Shown: in pieces, positions 20,901-28,770 of the stretch
How the letters are laid out: every line of letters starts with the position of its first letter
Position numbering within the stretch: position 1 is the stretch's first letter
Origin: Streptococcus cristatus ATCC 51100
GTDB taxonomy: Bacteria > Bacillota > Bacilli > Lactobacillales > Streptococcaceae
Assembly: GCF_011612585.1 (NCBI RefSeq)
Contig: NZ_CP050133.1
Location: 1,666,001-1,730,000, forward strand
Length of the DNA: 64,000 nt
Direction: 5' to 3'
Notes under the pieces: generated by a model
The model's input: only the letters and a program-made list of their open reading frames with translations
What the model was told of the DNA's origin: nothing
Databases searched by the model: none
Program-made: the position numbers and the translations under genes

Positions 20901-23900
20901 TACTGGATTTTCAGAAGTAGGGTCAACAGTCACACCTGGAACTTTTGGTTTGTCCGGACTGTAGCCTGTGATCGCTGGAGATGTCACTTCTGGAAGATTA
21001 GCATTTGGTTTATCCCAAGCACCAGGAGTTTTCTCACCTGTCACCTTGTTAACAGAAACTGGACGAGTAAACGTTACTGGTTGAGTAACTGTTGGAGGAA
21101 GCGCTGGGCGACCTTCTGTTACACCATCACCATATTGGTATTGAATAGTCCGAGTAACATTTTTCGTTTCTTGTGTTGTTTCAACAACTGGAGTAACGAC
21201 AACTTTCCAAACTTGGTCTTTTGTCTTATCGTTATCAAACTTCTGACCACTTGGTTGAGTGAAGCCATCACTTACAAGTTTGTAACCTGCTTGTTGAAGT
21301 TGAGCGATACGGCTAGCAGTTGAATAAACAACATCTTCACCTGATTTACCTGTAACACCGTCTGTGTAAAGAGTCTTAGCTGGAACACCGTTTTGTCCAT
21401 CTGTTACATACTCAATGATACCACGTTGATCATCTTGGCTGTAGCTTACTACTTCATCTTCGTTAGGAGATGTAGGAGTAACAGTTGAGGCTGGAACACT
21501 TGGTTTGTCTGGAGTGAAACCAGTAACTGCTGGAGAATCAACTTTTGGAAGTTCTTCACTTGGCTTGTTCCATTGTCCAGGAGTTTCAACACCTGTCACC
21601 TTGTTCACAGAAACTGGGCGAGTAAATGTTGTTGTTTGAGTAACTGGACGAGGAAGTGCTGGACGACCTGCGGTCACTCCATCCTTGTATTGGTAACGAA
21701 CGTTACGAGTAACATCTTTTGTTTCTTGTTTTGTCTCAATACGTGGAGTAAGAACAACTTCCCATGTTTGATCTACATTGTTATTACTGTCAAATCTTTG
21801 ACCGCCAGCTTTAGTAAAGCCGTCGCTAACAAGATCATAACCCAACTGTTTAAATTCGTTGATTTTCGCAGTTGTTGTATAGTTTACAGGTGTATCTGAC
21901 TTACCAGTTACGTTGTCTGTGTGAAGGGTCTTAGCTGGAACACCATTTTTACCATCTGTACGGTAAACGATGCTTCCCTTTTGATCTGCAGCTGAATAGC
22001 TTACAATTTCACGCCAACTTGGATCTGTTGGAGCAACAGAGGCTGAATTTACACGTGGTTTGTTTGGTGTAAAGCCTGCTACTTCTGGGCTATCAACCGC
22101 AGCAACATTTTGACGGCTAGGTGTCCAGTTGCCGTATGTCTTCTTACCAGTTACTGGATCTTCTGATACTTGACGAGTAAATTGAACTGTTTGTTCAACT
22201 GGTTGTGGAAGAGCTGGACGATTTCTAGTCACACCATCTTCATATTCGTAAGCGATTGTACGAGTAACGTCTTTTGTTTCAGTTGTTACTTTTGGATTAT
22301 TCTTACGGTATGAAACAATTTCACGCCAGCTTGGATCTGTTGGTGAAACAGTAGCTGAATTTACACGAGTTTTATTTGGTGTAAAGCCTTGAATTGCTGG
22401 TGTATCAACCGCATCTACAGTTCGAGTGCTTGGAGTCCAGTTGCCGTATGTCTTCTTACCAGTTCTTGCATCTTCTGACACTTGTCGTGTAAATCGTACA
22501 TTTTGTTGTACTTCACGTGGAAGGGCTGGACGACCTGAAGTCACACCATCTTCGTATTCATAAGCAATTGTACGAGTAACATCTTTGGTTTCAGTTGTTA
22601 CTTTTGGAGCATTCTTGTCGTAGTAAACCGTTACATCACTTGGAGTAGAATTTGGATTTACTGTAACTCCGGGAACAGTTGCTGTATCTGGAGTATATCC
22701 TGGGACATCTAGAGAATCTACAGGTGCAAAATTCTTAGATGCAGGACTCCATGGACCTGGTCTACCACCTGTCACAGTCCGAGTGAACTCAGCTGTTTGA
22801 GTGTAAGCTGGCGGAAGTGTCGGTCCTGTCACACCTGGTTTATATTTATAATAAATAGTACGAGAGACTGTCTTCTTTTCTGTCTTCGTATCAGTTGCAC
22901 CTCTACGGTAAACGTAGGTTACTGTACCGTTGGTACCCCAGTCAGCCAGAGTTCCTGAAGGTGGCAAGCTACCTCTCTTCATTCCAATGAAACCATAGCC
23001 AGGAATCGTCTTCTGTTCAGTGGTATAAGGCTTAGCCTTGAAGGCACCTTGTGGATAAGTTACTGAGCCTTCAGCGATTTCTCGACCTTGCTCATCTTCA
23101 TAACGTACGTCAACAGAGGCACTTTGATAGAAGTCGAAGCGTTTGATTTGGAACTGTTGCAAGTTCTTGTAGTTACCAGTCGTCGCCGTAACCACCATGG
23201 ACATCAGTTGTTCTGGAGTAGAAACTTTCTTCTTCCATTGCTTAATCCCAAGATTACTTTCGTAAGAGACAGTTAATTCCTTGGTTACACCGTCATACTG
23301 GATAGCAAATCTGTGGAAACGACCATCCAAGTCACTTGAGTCTAGACGTTGAGCACTACCAGCATCTGTCTCAGCCCACCAGCGGTCATACTCACCACCA
23401 GTGAAGATACCTCCACCACGAACTTTTTTATGAGTAGTATTTACCCAGGCACCAAATTGTCCCAGACGAGGGTCTTCCGCCCAACCATATTGGAATGAGT
23501 CCGTATTGCTAGTATCAAAACGGTTCCCTTTCGGTGGTGTGTGGACGTTCCAGAAAGTATCCAGCTTGAAACCATTCGCGTTACGCAAACCACCAATACC
23601 AAGGTTACCACCATCGGCACCTAGGTCTGTTGTATTCCCTGTATGGAAGGCAAAACCAATACCATCGGCACCATAGCGTTCCTGAGTCTTATCACCAAGG
23701 TTAACTCCACCAGTCAGCTTGAAGCTTTGGTTCATATTGATCTTACTCTTCAGACTGAAGTTACCTGTCTTAGAGGTTTCATCTGGAGTAAGGGTCACGA
23801 TACCATCGTATGAATTATAGGTAGCTGAACCATTCAATCTGAAGTAGTCAAGGAAGTTTTCTTTTGTTACAGTTGTCTTCCCTGTTTGTGGGTCAAACGA

Positions 23901-24638
23901 ACGGAAGCCACTTTCTCCTGATTTACGGAAATCAGCGTAACCTTTATTTACTTCGCTTTGAGCAGCTGCTAATGTTGAATTAGCTTCACTTTTGGCTACT
24001 GCATTTGCTGCTTGGCTAGCTGTTGCCAAACTAGCTGCTTGGCTAGCTGCCTTTTCAACTGATACCTTAGCAGGTTCTACAGCAGCAGTTGATTCTGTAG
24101 CTGCTTCAGATGAAACCGCAGTTGACTCTGCAGTAGCTGAAGTAGCTGGGCTAACTCGAGCCTCAGACTGAATTGCAGCGGTTGATTGGCTAGTCGCTAC
24201 TGAAGCTTTAGACACTTGTGAAGTAGCTTCTTTTAAAGCTGCTTCACTTTTTGAAGTAACTTCTGATTTAACAGTTTTTTCTTCCACTTTGCTTGATAGG
24301 TCTTCAGCAGAGGTAGAAGATGCTGTAGATGCTGCACTTGAAACTGCGTTGCTTTCAGCAACAGTTGCTACGGTAGAATTCTTTTCTATGGCCGACTCGG
24401 AGTCAGAATCATTCGCTCCCGAATCTTCTCCTGAATCTGGCACAGAGGTCGTTTTCTCCGTAGAGGTGCTTGAAGAATCCGTCTTAGCTAACGTATCGGC
24501 TGAAACGACATTCCCCCCAAAGAACATGAAAGCTGCGACTGCTACAGAAGCCACGCCCACATTAAACTTACGAACTGAGTATCGAAGCCGTTTCTCAGCA
24601 CTCGCACGGTTTAATCTGCGTCTCGCATTTTTATCCAT
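11973..24638 (-). CDS. Giant LPXTG wall-anchored adhesin with lectin-like head and mucin-binding-type repeats
   Basis: About 4,221 residues. Start: AGGAG lies 8 bases before the ATG at 24638 and only 2-3 bases before the ATG at 24644, so I use the inner one. Order: YSIRK-type signal peptide (YSVRKFNVGVASVAVA, residues 20-35; cleavage after about 47); Ser/Ala/Thr-rich region to about 250; L-type lectin-like domain about 260-505 (YGADGIGFAFHTGN); one MucBP-like module to about 580; divergent repeats (TRTIAYEYEDGVT type) to about 1315; six 270-residue repeats to about 2956; five and a part 208-residue repeats to about 4127; Pro/Glu/Lys wall-spanning segment; LPNTG sorting signal at 4186-4190, hydrophobic stretch and KPRLKEED tail. 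Sortase A substrate. A role as a fibrillar adhesin binding host or bacterial glycans is inferred. Monocistronic. Confidence 0.93.
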   Translation of the reverse strand: MDKNARRRLNRASAEKRLRYSVRKFNVGVASVAVAAFMFFGGNVVSADTLAKTDSSSTSTEKTTSVPDSGEDSGANDSDSESAIEKNSTVATVAESNAVSSAASTASSTSAEDLSSKVEEKTVKSEVTSKSEAALKEATSQVSKASVATSQSTAAIQSEARVSPATSATAESTAVSSEAATESTAAVEPAKVSVEKAASQAASLATASQAANAVAKSEANSTLAAAQSEVNKGYADFRKSGESGFRSFDPQTGKTTVTKENFLDYFRLNGSATYNSYDGIVTLTPDETSKTGNFSLKSKINMNQSFKLTGGVNLGDKTQERYGADGIGFAFHTGNTTDLGADGGNLGIGGLRNANGFKLDTFWNVHTPPKGNRFDTSNTDSFQYGWAEDPRLGQFGAWVNTTHKKVRGGGIFTGGEYDRWWAETDAGSAQRLDSSDLDGRFHRFAIQYDGVTKELTVSYESNLGIKQWKKKVSTPEQLMSMVVTATTGNYKNLQQFQIKRFDFYQSASVDVRYEDEQGREIAEGSVTYPQGAFKAKPYTTEQKTIPGYGFIGMKRGSLPPSGTLADWGTNGTVTYVYRRGATDTKTEKKTVSRTIYYKYKPGVTGPTLPPAYTQTAEFTRTVTGGRPGPWSPASKNFAPVDSLDVPGYTPDTATVPGVTVNPNSTPSDVTVYYDKNAPKVTTETKDVTRTIAYEYEDGVTSGRPALPREVQQNVRFTRQVSEDARTGKKTYGNWTPSTRTVDAVDTPAIQGFTPNKTRVNSATVSPTDPSWREIVSYRKNNPKVTTETKDVTRTIAYEYEDGVTRNRPALPQPVEQTVQFTRQVSEDPVTGKKTYGNWTPSRQNVAAVDSPEVAGFTPNKPRVNSASVAPTDPSWREIVSYSAADQKGSIVYRTDGKNGVPAKTLHTDNVTGKSDTPVNYTTTAKINEFKQLGYDLVSDGFTKAGGQRFDSNNNVDQTWEVVLTPRIETKQETKDVTRNVRYQYKDGVTAGRPALPRPVTQTTTFTRPVSVNKVTGVETPGQWNKPSEELPKVDSPAVTGFTPDKPSVPASTVTPTSPNEDEVVSYSQDDQRGIIEYVTDGQNGVPAKTLYTDGVTGKSGEDVVYSTASRIAQLQQAGYKLVSDGFTQPSGQKFDNDKTKDQVWKVVVTPVVETTQETKNVTRTIQYQYGDGVTEGRPALPPTVTQPVTFTRPVSVNKVTGEKTPGAWDKPNANLPEVTSPAITGYSPDKPKVPGVTVDPTSENPVEVVKYNLDEQRGSIKYVTDGKNGVEAKTLYTDSVAGKSGEPVAYSTASRIEQLKQAGYTLVSDGFTQPNGQKFDNDDKKDQQFVVTLRQGKEPITDPAKLNSKVTRTIKYQYADGQTAGRPALKAPVTQEAAFTRTGERNRVTGVETFGAWTPATKELAQEGIPVVTGFVADKANVAAKTVKAGDANSEEVVQYKKLGSYVPNVPDGLPKVPNLPYPNDPTDPTKPGTDLPVVPDVPGTTPVGPDGTTPLTPKDPSDPSKGYNPPPIPSDPTQDTPINYVKDGQKAIITFVDQDDNNKEVGKVVESGKSGEPIGTTNYATRLKELTDKGYEVVNDEFKGPKTFDNDDKKDQQFVVTLRQGKEPITDPAKLNSKVTRTIKYQYADGQTAGRPALKAPVTQEAAFTRTGERNRVTGVETFGAWTPATKELAQEGTPVVTGFVADKANVAAKTVKAGDANSEEVVQYKKLGSYVPNVPDGLPKVPNLPYPNDPTDPTKPGTDLPVVPDVPGTTPVGPDGTTPLTPKDPSDPSKGYNPPPIPSDPTQDTPINYVKDGQKAIITFVDQDDNNKEVGKVVESGKSGEPIGTTNYATRLKELTDKGYEVVNDEFKGPKTFDNDDKKDQQFVVTLRHGKEAIKDPAELNKKVTRTIKYQYADGQTAGRPALKAPVTQEAAFTRTGERDRVTDKKTYGAWTPATKELAQEATPVVTGFVADKANVAAKTVTPDDKDSEETVKYSKLGSYVPNVPDGLPKVPNLPYPNDPTDPTKPGTDLPVIPHVPGTTPVGPDGTTPLTPKDPSDPSKGYNPPPVPSDPTKDTPINFVKDGQKAIISFVDQTDGNKELTKVVESGKSGEPIGTTNYAARLKELTDKGYEVVTDEFAGPKTFDNDDKKDQQFVVTLRHGKEAIKDPAELNKKVTRTIKYQYADGQTAGRPALKAPVTQEAAFTRTGERDRVTDKKTYGAWTPATKELAQEATPVVTGFVADKANVAAKTVTPDDKDSEETVKYSKLGSYVPNVPDGLPKVPNLPYPNDPTDPTKPGTDLPVIPHVPGTTPVGPDGTTPLTPKDPSDPSKGYNPPPVPSDPTKDTPINFVKDGQKAIISFVDQTDGNKELTKVVESGKSGEPIGTTNYAARLKELTDKGYEVVTDEFAGPKTFDNDDKKDQTFTVTLRQGTEKITDPAKLNKKVSRTIKYEYADGQTAGRPALKAPVTQEAAFTRTGERNRVTGVETFTPWTPATKELAQEATPVVTGFVADKANVAAKTVTPDDKDSEEVVQYKKLGSYVPNVPDGLPKVPNLPYPNDPTDPTKPGTDLPVIPRVPGTTPVGPDGTTPLTPKDPSDPSKGYNPPPVPSDPTKDTPINFVKDGQKAIISFVDQTDGNKELTKVVESGKSGEPIGTTNYAARLKELTDKGYEVVTDEFAGPKTFDNDDKKDQTFTVTLRQGTEKITDPAKLNKKVSRTIKYEYADGQTAGRPALKAPVTQEAAFTRTGERNRVTNVETFTPWTPATKELAQEATPVVTGFVADKANVAAKTVTPDDKDSEETVKYSKLGSYVPNVPDGLPKVPNLPYPNDPTDPSKPGTDLPVIPHVPGTTPVGPDGTTPLTPKDPSDPSKGYNPPPIPSDPTKDTPINFVKDGQKAIISFVDQTDGNKELTKIVESGKSGEPIGTTNYAARLKELTDKGYEVVNDEFSGPKTFDNDDKKDQTFTVTMRQVVVPFNPNNPPRPNDPMDPKNPDGPKWTDDKIKSAQQEAVKELSRTIKYVYEDGKEAAPSFTDSAKFTRILKINVVTKAIVEKGPWTSQDDVIKGQTSPDIKGYVADKPSVADVKVTADSAKPADEVVTYKKADQKATITFVDQAKKELAKISEGGKSGEPISRDQYLAKLKELTNQGYKVVNDEFKDPQNFDDDASKDQNFTVQLEEGVVPFDPNNPPKPNDPMDPKNPDGPKWTDDKIKSAQQEAVKELSRTIKYVYEDGKEAAPSFTDSAKFTRILKINVVTKAIVEKGPWTSQDDVIKGQTSPDIKGYVADKASVADVKVTADSAKPADEVVTYKKADQKATITFVDQAKKELAKISEGGKSGEPISRDQYLAKLKELTNQGYKVVNDEFKDPQNFDDDASKDQNFTVQLEEGVVPFDPNNPPKPNDPMDPKNPDGPKWTDDKIKSAQQEAVKELSRTIKYVYEDGKEAAPSFTDSAKFTRILKINVVTKAIVEKGPWTSQDDVIKGQTSPNIKGYVADKASVADVKVTADSAKPADEVVTYKKADQKATITFVDQAKKELAKISEGGKSGEPISRDQYLAKLKELTNQGYKVVNDEFKDPQNFDDDASKDQNFTVQLEEGVVPFDPNNPPKPNDPMDPKNPDGPKWTDDKIKSAQQEAVKELSRTIKYVYEDGKEAAPSFTDSAKFTRILKINVVTKAIVEKGPWTSQDDVIKGQTSPNIKGYVADKASVADVKVTADSAKPADEVVTYKKADQKATITFVDQAKKELAKISEGGKSGEPISRDQYLAKLKELTNQGYKVVNDEFKDPQNFDDDASKDQNFTVQLEEGVVPFDPNNPPKPNDPMDPKNPDGPKWTDDKIKSAQQEAVKELSRTIKYVYEDGKEAAPSFTDSAKFTRILKINVVTKAIVEKGPWTSQDDVIKGQTSPNIKGYVADKASVADVKVTADSAKPADEVVTYKKADQKATITFVDQAKKELAKISEGGKSGEPISRDQYLAKLKELTNQGYKVVNDEFKDPQNFDDDASKDQNFTVQLEEGVVPFDPNNPPKPNDPMDPKNPDGPKWTDDKIKSAQQEAVKELSRTIKYVYEDGKEAAPSFTDSAKFTRILKINVVTKAIVEKGPWTSQDDVIKGQTSPDIKGYVADKASVADVKVTADSAKPADEVVTYKKVEVPPTPTPTPEPKPTPTPEPKPEPKPEPKPVPPTPAPVPNKQVPNKPVEPKVPGTTALPNTGEKSSSAAVLGLGIVATLAGVSLIKPRLKEED
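12258..15768 (-). repeat. Tandem 624-bp repeat block in the adhesin gene
   Basis: Five complete and one partial copy of a 624-bp (208-codon) unit; corresponding points recur at 12349, 12973, 13597, 14221, 14845 and 15469. Each unit has a Pro/Asp linker (NNPPKPNDPMDPKNPDGP), a RTIKYVYEDGKEAAPSF module and a KATITFVDQAKKELAKISEG module. Copies differ by only scattered substitutions, for example Asp/Asn in GQTSPD/NIKGY. Confidence 0.95.
15770..20686 (-). repeat. Tandem 810-bp repeat block in the adhesin gene
   Basis: Six copies of an 810-bp (270-codon) unit, with register points at 15972, 16782, 17592, 18402, 19212 and 20022. Each contains TRTIKYQYADGQTAGRPAL, a Pro-rich hinge (VPNVPDGLPKVPNLPYPNDP) and KAIITFVDQ. 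Neighbouring copies share variants, so the block looks homogenised by recombination. Confidence 0.95.
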
Positions 24639-24716
24639 GAACATCTCTCCTTTTTAAAATATAGTTCAACCACCTATTACTCAACACCTTAACGCCTGAG
24701 CAGCAAAGTATTTTAT

Positions 24717-24769
24717 AACATATGATTGGTGGTTTTAATGTCAAAGTTTAGACACTAAACCATACCAAT
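24717..24769 (-). promoter_or_regulatory. Adhesin promoter with overlapping inverted repeat
   Basis: Minus strand: TTGACA (24744-24739), 16 bp, TATGTT (24722-24717), about 80 bp ahead of the start codon. An interrupted inverted repeat, ATTGGT..GGTTTTAATGTC (24725-24742) against GACACTAAACC..ACCAAT (24751-24769), covers the -35. It may be a regulator's operator; no consensus is recognised. Confidence 0.5.
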
Positions 24770-24941
24770 AATTATACCGTTTTTTTCCTATTATATCAAG
24801 GATTTTGCCGTCTAATTTTTTTCTGTAACAAAAGTGTAATATCATATTATAGGGATAACAAAAAGCTTTAACCAAGCCGTTTCAAGAGGATGAGAACAAC
24901 AAAAAACGACCTTGATAATTTGATGATCAAAACAAAATAAA

Positions 24942-24960
24942 AGAGCCCCTGCAGGGCTCT
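24942..24960 (-). terminator. Terminator of the ecsA-ecsB-ccrZ-trmB group
   Basis: AGAGCCC (24942-24948) and GGGCTCT (24954-24960) form a GC-rich stem, followed on the minus strand by TTTTATTTTG. Located about 70 bp past the trmB stop. Confidence 0.85.
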
Positions 24961-25028
24961 ATCCAACAAAAGTCAGTCATAAAATCCGACACTTGAGATA
25001 GAAAACCTGTTTAGGACTCTCTGTGTTT

Positions 25029-25667
25029 TTATTGAAACTCTGCTTCGACTCGGTAAATAACCTGACCCTTGCTAGAAAATTTTTGTTCATACTCAGTTAG
25101 GACATTGCCTTCAAAGTCACTGGCATGAAGATCCAGCCAAACACCTTTGAGAACCATGCCATACTGCGAAAAGCTGACCAGGCTGTATTCGAACAAGCCA
25201 CGATTGTCCGTTTTGAAGTGGATTTCACCTTTTTCTGGCAAAATTTGCTTGAAGGTATCCAAGAAGGACTTATAGGTCAAGCGACGTTTTTCATGCCGTT
25301 TCTTAGGCCATGGATCAGAGAAGTTCAAGTAAAGTCGGTCAATTTCTCCGTCTGCAAAATAGTTGGTCAATTCCGAACCATCCACCCAGAGCAGCTTAAT
25401 ATTGGGTACATCAGCCTCCAAAACCTTATCCAAGGCGTAACTAAGGACAGACTTCTGAATGTCAATCCCGATGTAATTGATGTCTGGATTAGCCTTGGCC
25501 ATCCCTGTGATAAAAGCTCCTTTACCACTCCCAACTTCAACATGGATCGGATGGTCGTTTCCAAAAATTTCTCGCCACTTTCCCTTGGCATCAACTGGAT
25601 TTAGAACCACATAGTGGGGGTTCGCTTCTAATAGTTCAGTCGCCCCCTTACGATTTCTTACTCTCAT
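25029..25667 (-). CDS. trmB: tRNA (guanine-N7-)-methyltransferase
   Basis: Forms m7G46 in tRNA variable loops using SAM. 212 residues, normal length. SAM-binding [26 protein letters not shown], and the TrmB signature [13 protein letters not shown] are all present. It overlaps ccrZ by 4 bp (25664-25667). The ccrZ-trmB pairing is the standard streptococcal arrangement. Last gene before the terminator at 24942-24960. Confidence 0.96.
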   Translation of the reverse strand: MRVRNRKGATELLEANPHYVVLNPVDAKGKWREIFGNDHPIHVEVGSGKGAFITGMAKANPDINYIGIDIQKSVLSYALDKVLEADVPNIKLLWVDGSELTNYFADGEIDRLYLNFSDPWPKKRHEKRRLTYKSFLDTFKQILPEKGEIHFKTDNRGLFEYSLVSFSQYGMVLKGVWLDLHASDFEGNVLTEYEQKFSSKGQVIYRVEAEFQ

Positions 25668-26458
25668 CTTACCTTTCCATACTTAGAACGGAAGTTGCGT
25701 AGAGCGTAAATCTCCCGGTTCACATTTTCTAAATCATTATTTTCGTAATATTTAGCAATCTGCATCAAATAAGAGTATTGACCAAACCAATACAGTTTTT
25801 TGATAACCTTGTCATTGTACTTATAACCGTAGTAGGTCAACCACTCCTGCCAATTGGTATCTGGGATATAATGACTCAATATATGAGCAACATCCAACAT
25901 TCTGTCCGTCAGCCGAACCGAATCCCAATCCACCAAATAAATCAAGCCACTATCCGTCTGAAACCAGTTGCTATGTCGTACATCACCGTGGACAATCGTT
26001 GCATAGTCTTCACGAAAAGCAGGGACCGTTTGCCGCAAATCCCGAATAATAGATTGCAGGTACTGATTGTTCCTTAAAACGACTGGTGCTTGATTAAGCC
26101 AGCTATTGATTAGATCGATTGGCGTTTCCAAAATATAACCCAATTTGGCCAACTGAGTCATCAGAGGCTTCGACCGATGCAAACGCGTTAAAATATTGAT
26201 CACTTGCTTTTTAGACATATCATTAGGCGTTAAAATGGCACCTGAAAGCCACTCTTGTCCACTCATGACATTGCCATCTGGCAAGCGTCGACTCCACAGA
26301 AGTTGCGGAGCAATTTGTTCTCTGGCTAAGCCTGCCAGAATCGGGGTCGTATTCATCTTGACGAAAACTCGCCCCCCGTCTGGATAAGTTCCCATATAGG
26401 CCTTTCCGCTCTTACCAGCTATTGGTGTCAGGGCTAGCTCGTTATCAACCAAGACCAT
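25664..26458 (-). CDS. ccrZ: Cell cycle regulator CcrZ (phosphotransferase family)
   Basis: 264-residue aminoglycoside/choline-kinase-fold protein. The catalytic loop is [12 protein letters not shown] and the metal-binding Asp is in [10 protein letters not shown]. In pneumococcus the orthologue next to trmB, CcrZ, couples division and DNA replication by activating DnaA through FtsZ; a ribose/2-deoxyribose kinase activity has been ascribed to it. Function here is by family and gene neighbourhood. It follows ecsB after about 50 bp and overlaps trmB by 4 bp. Confidence 0.85.
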   Translation of the reverse strand: MVLVDNELALTPIAGKSGKAYMGTYPDGGRVFVKMNTTPILAGLAREQIAPQLLWSRRLPDGNVMSGQEWLSGAILTPNDMSKKQVINILTRLHRSKPLMTQLAKLGYILETPIDLINSWLNQAPVVLRNNQYLQSIIRDLRQTVPAFREDYATIVHGDVRHSNWFQTDSGLIYLVDWDSVRLTDRMLDVAHILSHYIPDTNWQEWLTYYGYKYNDKVIKKLYWFGQYSYLMQIAKYYENNDLENVNREIYALRNFRSKYGKVR

Positions 26459-26508
26459 GATTCCCCTCCTTAAAAAGTTTCCTCACTATTTTACTAATTT
26501 TCATTCTT

Positions 26509-27555
26509 TTAGTCAACCAATCTTTTTAGTTTATATGGCAAATAGACTAGATACAAAAAGATTGTCACTCCAAGCATTGCTAACACTGCCATTCTATCTT
26601 GGAAAAAGAGCACTGCCACTAGCGTTTCAAAAAGCAAAACACTATGCCCAACCCCTATGATGACCTGTCTTGCGCCTTTGATTTTAGACTTACTATTCAG
26701 CGGGAAAAGCTGGGTTAAATACTGATAATCAAAGGCTTCATACAAGGCCAGCAACTGAAAGAGCAGAAGATAGTTAAAAAGGACGACAAAACCTGCAGCA
26801 ATCCAAGACTGGCTGACGAAGACAATCGTTAAGAGGGCTAAAAGTAGAAGACGCAAGGTCAGAGGTAATAAATCGCCATTGCGAAGATAGGAGCGTAAAA
26901 ACATGTTTTGCCAAGTCTTAGCATGGGTCTTAGGCAAAAGTCTCGTCAGCCCGTCCAAATAAGCTCTTCTTTTGACACTATTAGAAATGCCTTTCACATT
27001 TGTAAAGAGGGCAAAGAAACGAAGAACTTTCTGCTTGCGGCCTTCCTCAGCTGCAATTGCATATTGCCAATTGAGACGATCAAACAAGAAAAAGCGACGC
27101 CCTTTGAACTGAAAGACTAGCCATTTTAGCAATAACATAAGGAGACAGTACAGCCCAAAATCCCAGAATGGCAAACCTAGAGCCAAAAACAGGGGGGCTA
27201 GCAAGATCAGCAACAAGGTTTGCAGCAGACCAAAGAGAATATACGAACGCTGGATTTGTCCCTTGACAAACTCAATAACTGCCCGCTCCTGCACTAGCAA
27301 GAAGAGCTTATCCGGCTTCTCAAGATAGGTTGCAATATTACCAAAAGGAAGAATGACCACAGAAAACAAGACTAATCCTACTATGATCGGCCAAGACTGA
27401 CTAGGAAAATTCCGCAGCAATTGATTGTACTGAACCGCCAGAAATCCGAGAAAAATCAATAGAAACAAGACAAAGTGATCATTGAGAACATAGCGCAGAT
27501 ACTTCAGACACCGCTGACGGAAATCTTGCTTGCGTTTAGAAAATACTTCTTTCAT
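26509..27555 (-). CDS. ecsB: EcsB-type ABC transporter permease
   Basis: 348-residue multi-pass membrane protein. Hydrophobic segments include FVLFLLIFLGFLAV, WPIIVGLVLFSVVIL and LLQTLLLILLAPLFLALG. It overlaps the upstream ATPase gene by 4 bp. The pair matches the EcsAB exporter, which in Bacilli affects regulated intramembrane proteolysis and secretion. The substrate is unknown. Assignment rests on topology, length and partner. Confidence 0.85.
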   Translation of the reverse strand: MKEVFSKRKQDFRQRCLKYLRYVLNDHFVLFLLIFLGFLAVQYNQLLRNFPSQSWPIIVGLVLFSVVILPFGNIATYLEKPDKLFLLVQERAVIEFVKGQIQRSYILFGLLQTLLLILLAPLFLALGLPFWDFGLYCLLMLLLKWLVFQFKGRRFFLFDRLNWQYAIAAEEGRKQKVLRFFALFTNVKGISNSVKRRAYLDGLTRLLPKTHAKTWQNMFLRSYLRNGDLLPLTLRLLLLALLTIVFVSQSWIAAGFVVLFNYLLLFQLLALYEAFDYQYLTQLFPLNSKSKIKGARQVIIGVGHSVLLFETLVAVLFFQDRMAVLAMLGVTIFLYLVYLPYKLKRLVD

Positions 27556-28283
27556 AGCGCAGCCTCTTCCGTCAAGGCCAGATAGATGTCATTGAGACTA
27601 GCGTCCGGCATCTGAAATTCTCCTCGCAACTCAGCTAGATTGCCTTTGGCGCGCACCTGCCCTTTATGCAAAATCACAAAGCTATCACACATCTTCTCAG
27701 CTGAGTCCAAAACATGGGTACTCATGAGGATGGACTTACCTTTTTTCTTTTCCTCATCCAAGAGCTGGATAAGGTCTGCAATAGCTACCGGATCCAGCCC
27801 CAGAAAAGGCTCATCCACGATAAAAAGACTAGGATCTACCACGAAAGCACAGATAATCATGACCTTCTGCTTCATCCCCTTAGAGAAATGCACTGGAAAC
27901 CAGTCCAACTTATCCTTGAGTCGGAAGATAGTTAAGAGGCGCTCCACGCGCTCAAAAGCGACTTCCTGCTCAATATCGTAAGCCATGGCAACCGTTTCAA
28001 TATGCTCACGCAGGGTCAACTCCTCATAAAGGCTCGGTGTCTCTGGGATAAAGCCAATCTTCTTACGGTAAGCGCTAGGATTTTTTCCCAGCTGCAAACC
28101 ATCAATCCGAATTTCTCCCTTGTAAGGTGTCAATAAACCGATAATTTCATTGATGGTAGTGGATTTACCAGCACCATTGAGACCAATTAAACCGACCAGC
28201 TGACCATCGCCCACTTCAAAGCTGACATCCTTTAAAACCGGGATATTTACATAGCCGCCCGTAAGCTCTTTGATTTCTAACAT
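27552..28283 (-). CDS. ecsA: EcsA-type ABC transporter ATP-binding protein
   Basis: 243-residue ATPase with Walker A GLNGAGKST, a Q-loop (GFIPETPSLYEELT), signature-region HFSKGMKQKV, Walker B LFIVDEPFLGLDP and H-loop STHVLD. It partners the downstream EcsB permease. Transcribed away from hit; the two share a 67-bp divergent promoter region. First gene of the four-gene group ecsA-ecsB-ccrZ-trmB. Confidence 0.9.
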   Translation of the reverse strand: MLEIKELTGGYVNIPVLKDVSFEVGDGQLVGLIGLNGAGKSTTINEIIGLLTPYKGEIRIDGLQLGKNPSAYRKKIGFIPETPSLYEELTLREHIETVAMAYDIEQEVAFERVERLLTIFRLKDKLDWFPVHFSKGMKQKVMIICAFVVDPSLFIVDEPFLGLDPVAIADLIQLLDEEKKKGKSILMSTHVLDSAEKMCDSFVILHKGQVRAKGNLAELRGEFQMPDASLNDIYLALTEEAAL

Positions 28284-28300
28284 ATTTTCTCCAAATCTGG

Positions 28301-28306
28301 TATAAT
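28301..28306 (+). promoter_or_regulatory. hit -10 box in the ecsA/hit divergent region
   Basis: TATAAT on the plus strand. A second TATAAT reads on the minus strand at 28321-28316, so the divergent promoters overlap. No clear -35 was found for either. Confidence 0.5.
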
Positions 28307-28350
28307 AGTTCTTATATTATAACAAAATCTAGCGAATAGAGGTATCATTT

Positions 28351-28761
28351 ATGGCTGATTGTATTTTTTGTAAGATTATTGCAGGGGAGATCCCGTCTTC
28401 TAAAGTTTATGAAGATGACCAGGTAGTTGCCTTTCTAGACATTTCTCAGGTCACTCCAGGCCATACTTTGGTCGTTCCCAAGCAGCATTTCAGAAACCTC
28501 CTAGAAATGGATGCAGACAGTTCTAGTCAGCTCTTCGCTCGTGTCCCAGACATCGCCCGCAAGGTCATGAAAGCAACAGGCGCCAAGGGCATGAACATCC
28601 TTAACAACAACGAAGAAATCGCCGGCCAGACCGTCTTTCATACCCATGTCCACCTAGCTCCTCGCTATGAAGAGACAGACGGTTTACAAATCAGCTTTGA
28701 AACCCACGAACCAGATTTTCCAGCCTTAGCTCAATTGGCTGAAAAGATTGCTCAAGCTTAA
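28351..28761 (+). CDS. hit: HIT family nucleotide hydrolase
   Basis: 136-residue histidine-triad protein that hydrolyses AMP-linked nucleotides. N-terminal CIFCKIIAGEIP (zinc-type cysteines) and the triad TVFHTHVHLAPR are seen. AGAGGT precedes the start. It is followed after 9 bp by a small coiled-coil gene, likely cotranscribed. Its position divergent from the ecsAB genes is conserved in streptococci. Confidence 0.93.
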   Translation: MADCIFCKIIAGEIPSSKVYEDDQVVAFLDISQVTPGHTLVVPKQHFRNLLEMDADSSSQLFARVPDIARKVMKATGAKGMNILNNNEEIAGQTVFHTHVHLAPRYEETDGLQISFETHEPDFPALAQLAEKIAQA

Positions 28762-28770
28762 GGAGGAACT

